Shown in pieces: positions 18,484-28,230 of a stretch of DNA of 32,080 bases. The notes under the pieces were generated by a model. The model made no database searches, was not told the origin of the DNA, and saw nothing but the letters and a program-made list of their open reading frames with translations. This DNA is from Thiomicrorhabdus sp. (GTDB taxonomy: Bacteria; Pseudomonadota; Gammaproteobacteria; Thiomicrospirales; Thiomicrospiraceae), in assembly GCA_021648625.1 (NCBI GenBank), contig JAKISK010000013.1, positions 1 to 32,080 on the forward strand. The letters run 5' to 3'. How positions within the stretch are numbered: position 1 is the first letter of the stretch; every line of letters starts with the position of its first letter. The position numbers were made by a program, and so were the translations under genes.

Positions 18484-19887
18484 CTATTTTGAGCGTCCAT
18501 AAACATCTTCGATACGAACAATATCATCTTCACCCGTGTACTCGCCTACCTGCACTTCAATCATAACCAAATCTATTTTTCCTTGATTTTCTAAACGGTG
18601 TAGCTGACCCATTTGTATGTAAGTCGATTCATTAGGGCGTACTAAAAACTCTTTGGAATCAACGGTAACTGTTGCTGTACCAGAGACAACAATCCAGTGC
18701 TCATTACGGTGAAAATGTTTTTGTAAAGAGAGCTTATTACCAGGCTTAACCACAATACGCTTTACTTTATACTGCTCTGAAGCCTCTAAAACTTCATAGA
18801 TTCCCCATGGACGATGTGCTAAGCGATGAATCTCTGCCAATTCTGGAGCATTTTTTTTAATTTCAGCCACGACCTGCTTTACTTTTTGAGAGCTGGCTTT
18901 ACTTGAAATTAAAATGGCGTCTGAAGTATCTACAATTAATAAGTCATTGACATCAATTAACGCAATTTGACGCTCTCTTGTTACAAGTAAATTATTATTC
19001 GAATCAATACAAATAGGGGGGGGAGAATTTTCTAATCTTGATAAAACCGCATTATTGTCTTTTGCTTGCTTTACCTCTTCAAACAGTGCATCAAAGCTTC
19101 CTAAATCAGACCAACCTATATCACAAGGAACAACTTTCACTCGACTTGAGCGTTCCATGACCGCGTAATCAATGCTGTCTTCTGGAATAGCTTTCATTGC
19201 GGCTAAATCAATATGCCACTCTGAATCATTTTTATTTTTTGGCATCGCGCTTAAACATGCCTGATACATCTCTGGTGCATATTTTTTAAGCTCTTCAAGA
19301 AAGACACTGGCCTTAAAGCAGAACATTCCTGAATTCCAGTAATAATTTCCTTTATTAAGATAAGACTGTGCGGTTTCTAAATTGGGTTTTTCTTTAAATG
19401 AAAGAACCTCATGCCCTTTTGATTCAATGTAGCCAAAACCGACTTCTGGATACGTTGGTTTTATTCCAAAGGTCACTAGATTATTTTTTTCGGCTAATGC
19501 TTTGGCATTTAAAATGGCTTTCTCATACGCTTGTTGATCTTTTATTAAATGATCCGAGGTGGTTACCAGCACGAGTTCATCACCTTTACCGTCTGCCTCT
19601 ATAGCCAAACAAGCTAACGCAATAGCAGGTGCGGTGTTGCGCCCTACTGGCTCAAGCAAAAACTCTAAGGGGCGTGAAGCAACTTGCTCTAACTGGTCAA
19701 TGGCTAAAAAGTATTGTTCACGATTAGAGACAATAAATAACTGCTCGCAAACCGCTTGGTTACGCAACACGGTCTCTTGAAACAGTGAACGATCATTAAA
19801 TAATCGTACAAATTGTTTAGGGAGCATCGTGCGACTTAAGGGCCATAATCGAGTGCCAGAACCGCCACATAAAATAATATTGATCAT
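18484..19887 (-). CDS. manC: Mannose-1-phosphate guanylyltransferase / mannose-6-phosphate isomerase (start at 19887 overlapping the gmm stop codon as ATGA)
   Basis: [31 protein letters not shown]-terminal RPWGIYEVLE...VKPGNKLSLQKHFHRNEHWIVVSGTA. Confidence 0.95.
   Translation of the reverse strand: MINIILCGGSGTRLWPLSRTMLPKQFVRLFNDRSLFQETVLRNQAVCEQLFIVSNREQYFLAIDQLEQVASRPLEFLLEPVGRNTAPAIALACLAIEADGKGDELVLVTTSDHLIKDQQAYEKAILNAKALAEKNNLVTFGIKPTYPEVGFGYIESKGHEVLSFKEKPNLETAQSYLNKGNYYWNSGMFCFKASVFLEELKKYAPEMYQACLSAMPKNKNDSEWHIDLAAMKAIPEDSIDYAVMERSSRVKVVPCDIGWSDLGSFDALFEEVKQAKDNNAVLSRLENSPPPICIDSNNNLLVTRERQIALIDVNDLLIVDTSDAILISSKASSQKVKQVVAEIKKNAPELAEIHRLAHRPWGIYEVLEASEQYKVKRIVVKPGNKLSLQKHFHRNEHWIVVSGTATVTVDSKEFLVRPNESTYIQMGQLHRLENQGKIDLVMIEVQVGEYTGEDDIVRIEDVYGRSK
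19016..19031 (+). repeat. G8-AGAATTTT motif (site e)
   Basis: GGGGGGGGAGAATTTT, antisense within manC. Confidence 0.8.
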
Positions 19888-20393
19888 TTCTTTTGTAAAC
19901 TCTCTTGCGCTAGCCATTTAACTAATTCAGGTAAAAAAACTTTACTGTATTCATGTACTGACTCATCCTTTTTCAGGGAATCCATCTCTAACCAACGGTA
20001 CCTTCCATGCTGTTGTTTTGGAAAACTGAGTTCACGACGTTCAGCCCTAAAAACGTGTGTCGCATTAATATAGTGTGTTGAAACATTCTGACTAAAAAAA
20101 CTATCACTATAAAAATGTTCGTATAAACCCAGTAGCGTTACTTGATTTAATCCCGTTAACATTAGACCTAGTTCACTTTTAGAGATACGCTGCAAAGCTT
20201 GATCTAAGGTTTCATTTTTATATACTCTGCCACCTGGCACAAACCAAACCCCTTTTGCGGGTGCATTTAACCGCTCACCCACCAAAACTTCATTTTGTTG
20301 ATTTAAAACTACTAAGTCCATTGCAAACAGAGGTGAGTTTTGCACCACCTGTTTAAAGCTACTTAAGGGTAAAGGGTTATTTTCGATAGTCAT
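19884..20393 (-). CDS. gmm: GDP-mannose mannosyl hydrolase (Nudix)
   Basis: [50 protein letters not shown]. Confidence 0.9.
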   Translation of the reverse strand: MTIENNPLPLSSFKQVVQNSPLFAMDLVVLNQQNEVLVGERLNAPAKGVWFVPGGRVYKNETLDQALQRISKSELGLMLTGLNQVTLLGLYEHFYSDSFFSQNVSTHYINATHVFRAERRELSFPKQQHGRYRWLEMDSLKKDESVHEYSKVFLPELVKWLAQESLQKK

Positions 20394-21351
20394 TTTGATG
20401 CGCTAAAAACCAAGCATAGGTTTTCATTAACCCATCTTCTAAGCTTACATTCGCTTTCCAACCTAAACGCTCTAAACGAGAAACATTCATCAACTTTCTG
20501 GGGGCGCCATCAGGCTTTGAGGCATCAAATTCAATACGACCTTTAAAGCCAACCACTTTCGCAACGGTTTCGACTAACTCTCTAATGGTGCAATCTATGC
20601 CTGTACCTACATTAATATGCGAGAGCATGGATTGTGTTTCTTGCTGATAAATATCTTTCTCTAAATTCATAACAAAAATAGAGGCTTCTGCCATTTCATC
20701 AACGTATAAAAATTCACGCATTGGCTTACCTGATCCCCAAGCGGTCACAACAGAATCATTATTTAACTTTGCTTCATGAAAACGTCTTAATAGCGCGGGA
20801 ATCACATGGGAGTTTTCAGGATGAAAGTTATCATTTTCACCATACAGGTTTGTTGGCATCACACTTCGGTAATCTCTACCGTACTGACGGTTATAACTTT
20901 CACACAACTTAATTCCAGCTATTTTGGCAATGGCATAAGGTTCATTTGTTGGTTCAAGTTCTCCCGTTAAAAGAGCACTCTCCTTCATCGGCTGAGGGGC
21001 TTGCTTAGGGTAAATACAAGAGGAGCCTAAAAACAGGAGCTGTTGCACCCCATTTAGATGTGCAGAATGCACAATATTGGCTTCAATCATTAAGTTTTCA
21101 TAAATAAACTCAGCGGGGTATTCATTATTTGCATGAATGCCTCCTACTTTGGCCGCCGCAAGATATACTTGATCAATATTGTTTTTCTTAAAAAAATGAT
21201 TAACCACCTGCTGGTTTGTTAAGTCCAACTCTGAACGTGTTGCAGTGATGACCTGATTACCTGGTTCTTGAAGCAGTAATCGAACAATGGCTGATCCAAC
21301 CATTCCTTTATGGCCGGCTACAAAAATTGTTTTAGCTTGACTTGAAGACAT
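20377..21351 (-). CDS. fcl: GDP-L-fucose synthase
   Basis: [63 protein letters not shown]. Confidence 0.94.
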   Translation of the reverse strand: MSSSQAKTIFVAGHKGMVGSAIVRLLLQEPGNQVITATRSELDLTNQQVVNHFFKKNNIDQVYLAAAKVGGIHANNEYPAEFIYENLMIEANIVHSAHLNGVQQLLFLGSSCIYPKQAPQPMKESALLTGELEPTNEPYAIAKIAGIKLCESYNRQYGRDYRSVMPTNLYGENDNFHPENSHVIPALLRRFHEAKLNNDSVVTAWGSGKPMREFLYVDEMAEASIFVMNLEKDIYQQETQSMLSHINVGTGIDCTIRELVETVAKVVGFKGRIEFDASKPDGAPRKLMNVSRLERLGWKANVSLEDGLMKTYAWFLAHQNDYRK

Positions 21352-21355
21352 TTAC

Positions 21356-22513
21356 TTACTCCACGGCCACTGGAATATCATGACCGTGCTCTTTTAATAA
21401 CGCATGACGTTGTGCTATTTTTAAATCTTCAGAAACCATCTCTGAGCACATCTCTTGCACGGTAATTTCAGGTGTCCACCCCAGTTTTTGTTTTGCTTTT
21501 GAAGGGTCGCCCAATAGGGTTTCAACCTCCGCAGGGCGAAAATAACGTGGATCAATTTGCATAATCACATCGCCTACTTTTAAGGCTGGCGCTTTATCTC
21601 CGTCAATCGCGGTAATGGTTGCTGTTTCATCAATACCTTCGCCATTAAATGCTAATGTAATACCTAGTTCTTGAGCGGACCAAGCAATAAATTGACGCAC
21701 CGAATATTGAACCCCCGTCGCAATGACAAAATCATCGGCTACGTCTTGTTGCAACATCATCCATTGCATACGAACATAGTCTTTTGCATGTCCCCAATCA
21801 CGTAATGCATCAATATTCCCCATATACAAACAGGACTCTAGCCCTTGTGCAACATTGGCTAAACCACGGGTTATTTTTCGAGTAACAAAGGTTTCGCCCC
21901 GACGAGGCGATTCATGGTTGAATAAAATACCATTACAAGCGTACATTCCATAAGATTCACGATAGTTTACAACGATCCAATAAGCATACATTTTAGCTAC
22001 CGCATAGGGTGATCTAGGGTAAAAAGGCGTTGTCTCTTTTTGCGGTGTTTCTTGAACTTCGCCATACAGCTCTGATGTAGAGGCTTGGTAAAACTTTGTT
22101 TTCTTTTCTAAACCTAAAAGACGAATGGCTTCCAGTAACCTCAAGGTTCCTATAGCATCTACATCGGCCGTATACTCTGGCGATTCAAATGAAACCGCCA
22201 CATGCGATTGAGCTCCTAAGTTATACACTTCATCTGGCTGAACTTCTTGCAAAATTCGTGTTAGATTAGAGGAGTCGGTTAAATCACCATAATGTAAAAT
22301 GAAGTTTTTATTATCGACATGAGGATCTTGGTATATGTGATCCACTCTCTGTGTATTAAATGAAGAGGCACGACGTTTAATTCCATGTACTTCATAGCCT
22401 TTTTCTAATAAAAACTCTGCCAAATATGAGCCATCTTGACCTGTTACGCCTGTTATTAATGCAACTTTATTAGACACCACACCACACCTTATACTAAAAA
22501 TAAAACTCACCAA
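21356..22513 (-). CDS. gmd: GDP-mannose 4,6-dehydratase (true start may be the GTG near 22477)
   Basis: [77 protein letters not shown]. Confidence 0.95.
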   Translation of the reverse strand: MVSFIFSIRCGVVSNKVALITGVTGQDGSYLAEFLLEKGYEVHGIKRRASSFNTQRVDHIYQDPHVDNKNFILHYGDLTDSSNLTRILQEVQPDEVYNLGAQSHVAVSFESPEYTADVDAIGTLRLLEAIRLLGLEKKTKFYQASTSELYGEVQETPQKETTPFYPRSPYAVAKMYAYWIVVNYRESYGMYACNGILFNHESPRRGETFVTRKITRGLANVAQGLESCLYMGNIDALRDWGHAKDYVRMQWMMLQQDVADDFVIATGVQYSVRQFIAWSAQELGITLAFNGEGIDETATITAIDGDKAPALKVGDVIMQIDPRYFRPAEVETLLGDPSKAKQKLGWTPEITVQEMCSEMVSEDLKIAQRHALLKEHGHDIPVAVE

Positions 22514-22559
22514 ACATGACCAAAGCCTTATTCAGCATTCAATTTAAAAAATCTATCTC

Positions 22560-23420
22560 TCAACGCTTCGCGTTATTCAAAACAACACCAACAGGCTCCG
22601 CACCCGCAACGCTGATTTGTTGTTTTGCAAGTTCTACGTCTGCAATTTTTGCCTCATTTTTATTCACAACTAACAATACCCCTTTTGTTACAGCTGCCAT
22701 TGACTGTGCATCGGAGCTTTCAAGAATAGCCGGGGTATCGATAATAATAATGTCATAACGCTCTTCTAGAGCGCCGATTAAGTTACCAAATCGTGCATGA
22801 CCTAGCAATTCTAAAGGGTTTGGAGGAATGGTACCTGAAGATAGCAACGATAAATTCTCAATTTTAGGGATCACTTGAATTGCATCCAGCCCTGCTCGTT
22901 TAACCAAGACATCTGATAGCCCAATTCTGCCTGCAGTGTAAAACATTTTTTGCTGCGTAGGTGTTCGCATATCAGCATCCACTAATAAGGTGTTTTGCCC
23001 TAGCTGAGCAAAAAGAACGGCTAAATTAGCGGCAATGTAACTTGTGCCCTGCTGAGCGGTAGGTGCGGTAATCACTAATGATTTGTTTTCGGTAAACCAG
23101 CGAAGTGACAATTGACTTCTTAAAGCTCTAAGGGCTTCAATTTCTTTTCCGTAAATGTAAAAAGCGCTAATCACACTTGGGTCAATGGAATCATCTCCCA
23201 CGGTCAAGCAAGAGTAATCAAATTGCCTTGATACCACTTGCATAATATCTTCTTCAGTAATAAGCCCTAACTGAACTGCGGCATCACCAAAGCGTAAACC
23301 TTGCTCTTGTTGTGTTTTTACAATTAAGTCGGCATCTTGCGGTTTTAACTTTCCAGCCTCTAATAGTAAGTGGCCGATGGTGCGTTTATTTGGGCTGGTT
23401 TCAATCAGTTGATTTTCCAC
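22560..23420 (-). CDS. epsG: EPS chain-length/tyrosine-kinase-like EpsG
   Basis: N-terminal T2SSE_N-like segment; BY-kinase/ParA-like LLVDADMRTPTQQKMF, IIIIDTPAILESSDAQ. Confidence 0.83.
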   Translation of the reverse strand: MENQLIETSPNKRTIGHLLLEAGKLKPQDADLIVKTQQEQGLRFGDAAVQLGLITEEDIMQVVSRQFDYSCLTVGDDSIDPSVISAFYIYGKEIEALRALRSQLSLRWFTENKSLVITAPTAQQGTSYIAANLAVLFAQLGQNTLLVDADMRTPTQQKMFYTAGRIGLSDVLVKRAGLDAIQVIPKIENLSLLSSGTIPPNPLELLGHARFGNLIGALEERYDIIIIDTPAILESSDAQSMAAVTKGVLLVVNKNEAKIADVELAKQQISVAGAEPVGVVLNNAKR

Positions 23421-23435
23421 GTTAACTCCTAGAAT

Positions 23436-24830
23436 TTATGTTGATTTACGGCTTGGCGCCATCAATCGTTTTGTGGAAGGTTTCGAAAAAGGGATTTCGC
23501 CCAATACAGGAAGGCCAACTCCCTGCACAACATCATATTCTGTTCGTACTCGCCGGTTCAACAACTCAGCCAATAGGGCAATGGCAATGGCTAAAATTGA
23601 CCCTAAAAATACCGATAAAATAACATTAACCACTACATTTGGCTTGCTAGGCTTAATAGGAGGAACAGCAACATTAAGAACGGATACGTCACTTTCTTGA
23701 GACGCACCTTCTAAGGCTACCTGGCTCAAGCGCTGTGTTGCAAGGCTTAAAATTTGCTGCGCGTCTAACACATCACGTGTAAAAATATCTAGCATGTTAC
23801 GATTGTCATTAATGCCCAATAACACTTGCTTTTGCACTTCAATCGCACTTTCAAGCTCAGCTATTTTTTTCTGAGCGATGGCTACATCACTTCTAATTCG
23901 ATCTTTTGCAAAGCGAAACTCCGATGCTAACTTGCGACTTAAACTGCGTACTTCAGATCTTGCCGCGCGATATTCAGGATGTTGATCACTTAAACGCTCT
24001 GCTAACTCAGAAAGCTTTACCTCTGAACGTGCAAGAGACACTTTAAGATCTCTAATAATAGGATCCGCTAAAACAGCACTGTCTAACTTATTTACCCCCC
24101 CCTTTAACACCGCTTCTTGTCTTGATTTTTGATGGAGAAACTCTGACTGTGCAATCACCAACTGCTGAGAAAGCTGAGATAATCGTGCCGTTTCAACGTC
24201 CATTCGCTTATCTGCAGAAACAATCCCTTTTTCTCTTTGATAGTCAGACAGCCGCTTCTGCGCGACAATCAAATCAAAACGCATCTTTTCAACCTGAGCC
24301 TTAAACCACTCTGAAGCCCTCTTAGAGGGCTCAATTTTTAATTGCAAGTTCGTTTCAATATAAGCCTCAGCAAAAGCATTTGCAAAAGTGGCCGCGGAGT
24401 CTGGGTTATTCGATTCATACCCTAAAGTGATCACACTACTTTCACGAGAGGGTACAACATTAAGACTCCGTAATAACAAGCCCGCAAGCCAATTACGAAC
24501 ATCCCCCTTTCCCTCCGTTGCCTCATAAAATGAGTCAAGCACGTCTGGGTTGGTATAAAGCTCTAATTTATCCACCACTTTTAATGCCACATTTTGACTG
24601 CTAATAATGTCGACCTGCGTGGCTAAATACCCTGGAATCAACTGGCTAGGGGCACTATAGCCTGTAATAGGGTCAACACCTTTATAATTTATAACCAAGG
24701 CCGTACTGCTTTCATAGGTCTTAGGCAATACAAGGCTAATAACGACTGCTGAAATAACCGTAACCAATAAAGCAAAAAGAGCTATTTTTTTTCTTGCCTT
24801 CAATACAATCAAAAACTGGTAAAAACTCAT
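23436..24830 (-). CDS. epsF: EPS chain-length determinant EpsF (Wzz-type)
   Basis: N- and C-terminal TM helices with coiled-coil; TYESSTALVINYKGVDPITG; VPPIKPSKPNVVVNVILS. Confidence 0.85.
   Translation of the reverse strand: MSFYQFLIVLKARKKIALFALLVTVISAVVISLVLPKTYESSTALVINYKGVDPITGYSAPSQLIPGYLATQVDIISSQNVALKVVDKLELYTNPDVLDSFYEATEGKGDVRNWLAGLLLRSLNVVPSRESSVITLGYESNNPDSAATFANAFAEAYIETNLQLKIEPSKRASEWFKAQVEKMRFDLIVAQKRLSDYQREKGIVSADKRMDVETARLSQLSQQLVIAQSEFLHQKSRQEAVLKGGVNKLDSAVLADPIIRDLKVSLARSEVKLSELAERLSDQHPEYRAARSEVRSLSRKLASEFRFAKDRIRSDVAIAQKKIAELESAIEVQKQVLLGINDNRNMLDIFTRDVLDAQQILSLATQRLSQVALEGASQESDVSVLNVAVPPIKPSKPNVVVNVILSVFLGSILAIAIALLAELLNRRVRTEYDVVQGVGLPVLGEIPFSKPSTKRLMAPSRKST
24088..24102 (-). 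repeat. G8-TAAATAA motif (site f, most divergent)
   Basis: Reverse complement GGGGGGGGTAAATAA within epsF. Confidence 0.65.
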
Positions 24831-24842
24831 TCTATTTAACCC

Positions 24843-25634
24843 TTAAAATAATCGTTCTTGAATAACAATAACATCATCGGCCAAAATTTCCGATGACAGA
24901 GAAGCACTCAGTTTAACTAGCTTACCCTCTTCATTTCGACGATCAATTTCAATCCCTCGAACCGTTCCTCTAGCAGAAATACCGCCACCCGCAGATATTG
25001 ATTGTGCCACTGTCATCCCTAGCTTGTAGCGATACACACCTGGACGATTAGCTTCACCAAACACATAAAAAACAGGTGCCTCTGGAACGTAAACAATATC
25101 ACCTGCTATCATTTTTATATTACTTCGCTTGACAACATCTACACTGGATTTAAGATAAAGTTGATCAATATTCACAGAAAATCGCTTAGGTGGATTCTCC
25201 GACATCCGAAGAATTGTTATCACACTAGAACCTTTTGCCGATACCCCGCCTGAAAGCGCAATAAAGTCAAACAGTGATTTCGCTCCTGATTCAATCGAGT
25301 ATTTACCTGGTTTCATAACCTGCCCCAAAACTGAGACCTGCTGACCGCTGGATTGCAACACAATAACGTTCACTTGTGCCTGCTTCAAAAACCCTTCTGC
25401 AACCAATCGACTAGCAATCAACTGCTCTGTTTCTGGCGCACTCAAACCCCCAACCTTAACCTCTCCAATCAAAGGAAAGCTTAACATTCCAGAAGCCGAT
25501 ATCTTTGCCTCTGTCATCAAGTCTGGATTGCCATAGACTGACACACGAACCATATCGCCGTCATCCAGCACACTATCAACCGCAAACACCGCCGTTGAAA
25601 AGAATAAAAACAACGCAACAATCAATTTTTTCAT
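24843..25634 (-). CDS. epsE: Polysaccharide export protein EpsE (Wza/SLBB family)
   Basis: Signal peptide; DDGDMVRVSVYGNPDLM; VSVLGQVMKPGKYSIESGAKSLFDFIALSGG. Confidence 0.88.
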   Translation of the reverse strand: MKKLIVALFLFFSTAVFAVDSVLDDGDMVRVSVYGNPDLMTEAKISASGMLSFPLIGEVKVGGLSAPETEQLIASRLVAEGFLKQAQVNVIVLQSSGQQVSVLGQVMKPGKYSIESGAKSLFDFIALSGGVSAKGSSVITILRMSENPPKRFSVNIDQLYLKSSVDVVKRSNIKMIAGDIVYVPEAPVFYVFGEANRPGVYRYKLGMTVAQSISAGGGISARGTVRGIEIDRRNEEGKLVKLSASLSSEILADDVIVIQERLF

Positions 25635-25677
25635 AATACACTTCTTCTTGTTTTGAAAGAGAACAAACCCATCTCAT

Positions 25678-26919
25678 TTAAAATTTAACGTTAACGCCCA
25701 GAACAATGGATTGCGACTGATAATCTCTTAACCGTTGCGTAGAGTCTCTTAGACTTTGACTAAGCCTCAATGAAATATCTAGCATTCGATAGGGCTGGTA
25801 AGTTACCCCAGCAACAATCCAATCATAACGCTCTTTAAATCCGCTGTCTGACCCAACATAATCCCTAGTTTCATGCTTAAGCTGACCATTAAAAGAGACT
25901 TTTTCAGACAGCCGCCAAGCACCGCTCAATGCATAACCGGTATTTTCACTAAACGTTGAGTCTACATTATTACTGGACACCAAATGACGGTATAAACTTA
26001 CATCCAACATAGTTTTTGCGGTAGGGAGCCATGCGTAAGCAATTTCAGTATTAAACCCATCATTATCCCACTTAGAAAGCGTTGGATGCGTTCGCGCATT
26101 CCAACCAATATCCGCCGACAATTTACTTTTAACTGTTACCTGCCAAACCACATTTAACAACAAAGAATTTTGCTGATATTCATTATCAATAACACTTGAT
26201 GACGTTAATTCTCGCCTAGGATATTCGCCGTCTTCACGCTGCCACGTCATACCCACTCGATTACCCGCGTGCGTAATGTAATTCCAGAAAAGTGCTTTCT
26301 TAACGCTTTTTCGATTGCTTGCTTGCAATACCTGCAACTCATAGCTTAAATCGTAGTCAGACAGCTTAACACCCATCTCCCAGTCTGGTGCATAGCGCCA
26401 TTTAGCAAGAAAATTAAGGGTTTGTTGGTCTTTTTTACTTGAAGTCTGCGCATTGGTATTCGAAAAATCACTAAGCGTTTGTTTTTGACTCCAACCCAAC
26501 TGCCCCGTCAAATAACTGCCAAACAACCAATTCCACTTAAGACTTAAGTCCTGACCCGTGTAATCCAAGTTTGAATTATTTTCAAACCGATTATCCGTAA
26601 TTGAAAAATCCGCCAGTATTTTCTGACGGCTCAATTCCCAATCAACAGCAAGCCCTGCTTTGGCTTGATAAATCGTATCATCCTTACTAATGGACGAAGC
26701 ACTCGTATTATCATCCGAATCCAAACGATATAAATTATCATCCTTTACTACGCTAAAATCTACATAAGGGGTCAACTCTCCCTCTGCATTTACAGCGGGG
26801 CTAACGATACCAGAAACCAAGAGAAAAAATAGAACACTTAGTTGACGCACATCAATTAAGTTGCGCTTACTGCAACCTCTACAGTATTTATTTTGAATCT
26901 GGGGCAAATTGTCCAACAT
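25678..26919 (-). CDS. epsL: Outer-membrane beta-barrel EPS protein, EpsL-like
   Basis: Signal peptide then alternating aromatic/polar strands ending in VNVKF; position in XrtB EPS locus. Confidence 0.72.
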   Translation of the reverse strand: MLDNLPQIQNKYCRGCSKRNLIDVRQLSVLFFLLVSGIVSPAVNAEGELTPYVDFSVVKDDNLYRLDSDDNTSASSISKDDTIYQAKAGLAVDWELSRQKILADFSITDNRFENNSNLDYTGQDLSLKWNWLFGSYLTGQLGWSQKQTLSDFSNTNAQTSSKKDQQTLNFLAKWRYAPDWEMGVKLSDYDLSYELQVLQASNRKSVKKALFWNYITHAGNRVGMTWQREDGEYPRRELTSSSVIDNEYQQNSLLLNVVWQVTVKSKLSADIGWNARTHPTLSKWDNDGFNTEIAYAWLPTAKTMLDVSLYRHLVSSNNVDSTFSENTGYALSGAWRLSEKVSFNGQLKHETRDYVGSDSGFKERYDWIVAGVTYQPYRMLDISLRLSQSLRDSTQRLRDYQSQSIVLGVNVKF

Positions 26920-27748
26920 ACTCCACCTCAGCGGTCTCTTTTAATGAATCAACCAGCTTTTTAGAAGCCTTCTTACGAGCCTCCAACAACAACTGTCCTG
27001 CAATCGCCCCCTTAGCCTCTTCCAAAGTAACCGACTGATCTAAAAGCCTATGCAACTCCACCACCAACAGACCGTCGGTCATTTTTAAATAGCCAACATC
27101 ACCTGCCTGCAGCGCACTCAAAAAATGAAGGACTGGGCCAGCAATCTTCCCTTCTGCTTTAGCCTCGCTCATTCTTTTATATTTAATATCCTTTTGCTCC
27201 AACAAGGCCACAACCTGCTTAATCGTGTGCCCCTGCTTTACTTGCTCAATCAATTGCTCAACCTGTTCATCGCCCGCTGAAATGGCCAGCTTCGTAAATA
27301 CATACATTTTTCGTTCCGCAAACAACTCTGGAGAATCATCATAAAACCGCTGCACCTGCTCGTCCGTGGGCTTAGCGACCGACTCCAGTGCTCTTTGCAC
27401 ATAACGCTCAATTAATACCTTATTTTTCGCCTCTTCTAGCGCACTCAGCACCGCTGGCTCACGGTCTATTTTTACACCTTTAGCCGCCTGCAACACCAGT
27501 GTCTTTTCAACCAAATTATCCAACGCTTTCTTCTCAAGATCCCCTCTAGAGTACTCACCTTCTGGCGCTCTAACACGAGACAACAACTGATTAAGCTGGT
27601 GAATGGTTACCTCTTCACCATTCACCTTCGCAACCACCTGCGTATTTTCCGCAGACTCTGACTCCTCACCACCGCAACCAGAAAGCAAGCCGATTACTGA
27701 AAAAAAGATACCGTAACAAATAAACTTTAACATAAACAACAACCTCAA
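26888..27748 (-). CDS. epsD: EpsD family peptidyl-prolyl cis-trans isomerase, lipoprotein
   Basis: Lipobox LLSGC; VVAKVNGEEVTIHQLNQLL; SurA-like helical N-region; EPS locus context. Confidence 0.82.
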   Translation of the reverse strand: MRLLFMLKFICYGIFFSVIGLLSGCGGEESESAENTQVVAKVNGEEVTIHQLNQLLSRVRAPEGEYSRGDLEKKALDNLVEKTLVLQAAKGVKIDREPAVLSALEEAKNKVLIERYVQRALESVAKPTDEQVQRFYDDSPELFAERKMYVFTKLAISAGDEQVEQLIEQVKQGHTIKQVVALLEQKDIKYKRMSEAKAEGKIAGPVLHFLSALQAGDVGYLKMTDGLLVVELHRLLDQSVTLEEAKGAIAGQLLLEARKKASKKLVDSLKETAEVEYVGQFAPDSK

Positions 27749-27956
27749 TTATTTCAACTAACCGAACAATACCGCATTAGTGAACGTAAAAAACAAAATA
27801 ACGCCACTTTACCACACACTAAAAAAGACACACTATCAAAAAAGACGCACAACCTAAGCAATTATATCAAGTTTGCACATAAAAAAAGCCAGAGCTACCC
27901 AGCTTAGCACCCATAAAAGAACCAAGCAATAGGCAAGCCCTAGCTTTTCAAAAATC

Positions 27957-28032
27957 TGGCTCCCGATGCTGGACTCGAACCAGCGACATACGGATTAACA
28001 GTCCGGCGTTCTACCAACTGAACTAATCGGGA
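27957..28032 (-). tRNA. tRNA-Asn (anticodon GTT), CCA encoded
   Basis: Reverse strand TCCCGATTAGTTCAGTTGGTAGAACGCCGGACTGTTAATCCGTATGTCGCTGGTTCGAGTCCAGCATCGGGAGCCA folds as cloverleaf. Confidence 0.96.
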
Positions 28033-28230
28033 TTGAAAAACATCAAATAAACCATTCGATATGGGGCGTATTATAGGGCGTTTTTTTTTAGTCGCAAGTA
28101 TTTTTTAACTTTTTTATTTAAAAACAGTTTCTTTTTGCGTTTCCTAAAAAATCACCCTTATAATTACGCATTGTCGATCATTTGTACTAAAATACCCTCA
28201 ATTTTAAAATAACCAAAACAGGACCACGCC

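Noticed and set aside
27889-27961. Hairpin AGCCAGA...TCTGGCT next to tRNA-Asn
   Set aside because: Overlaps the tRNA 3' end and is widely spaced; not convincing as terminator or ncRNA.
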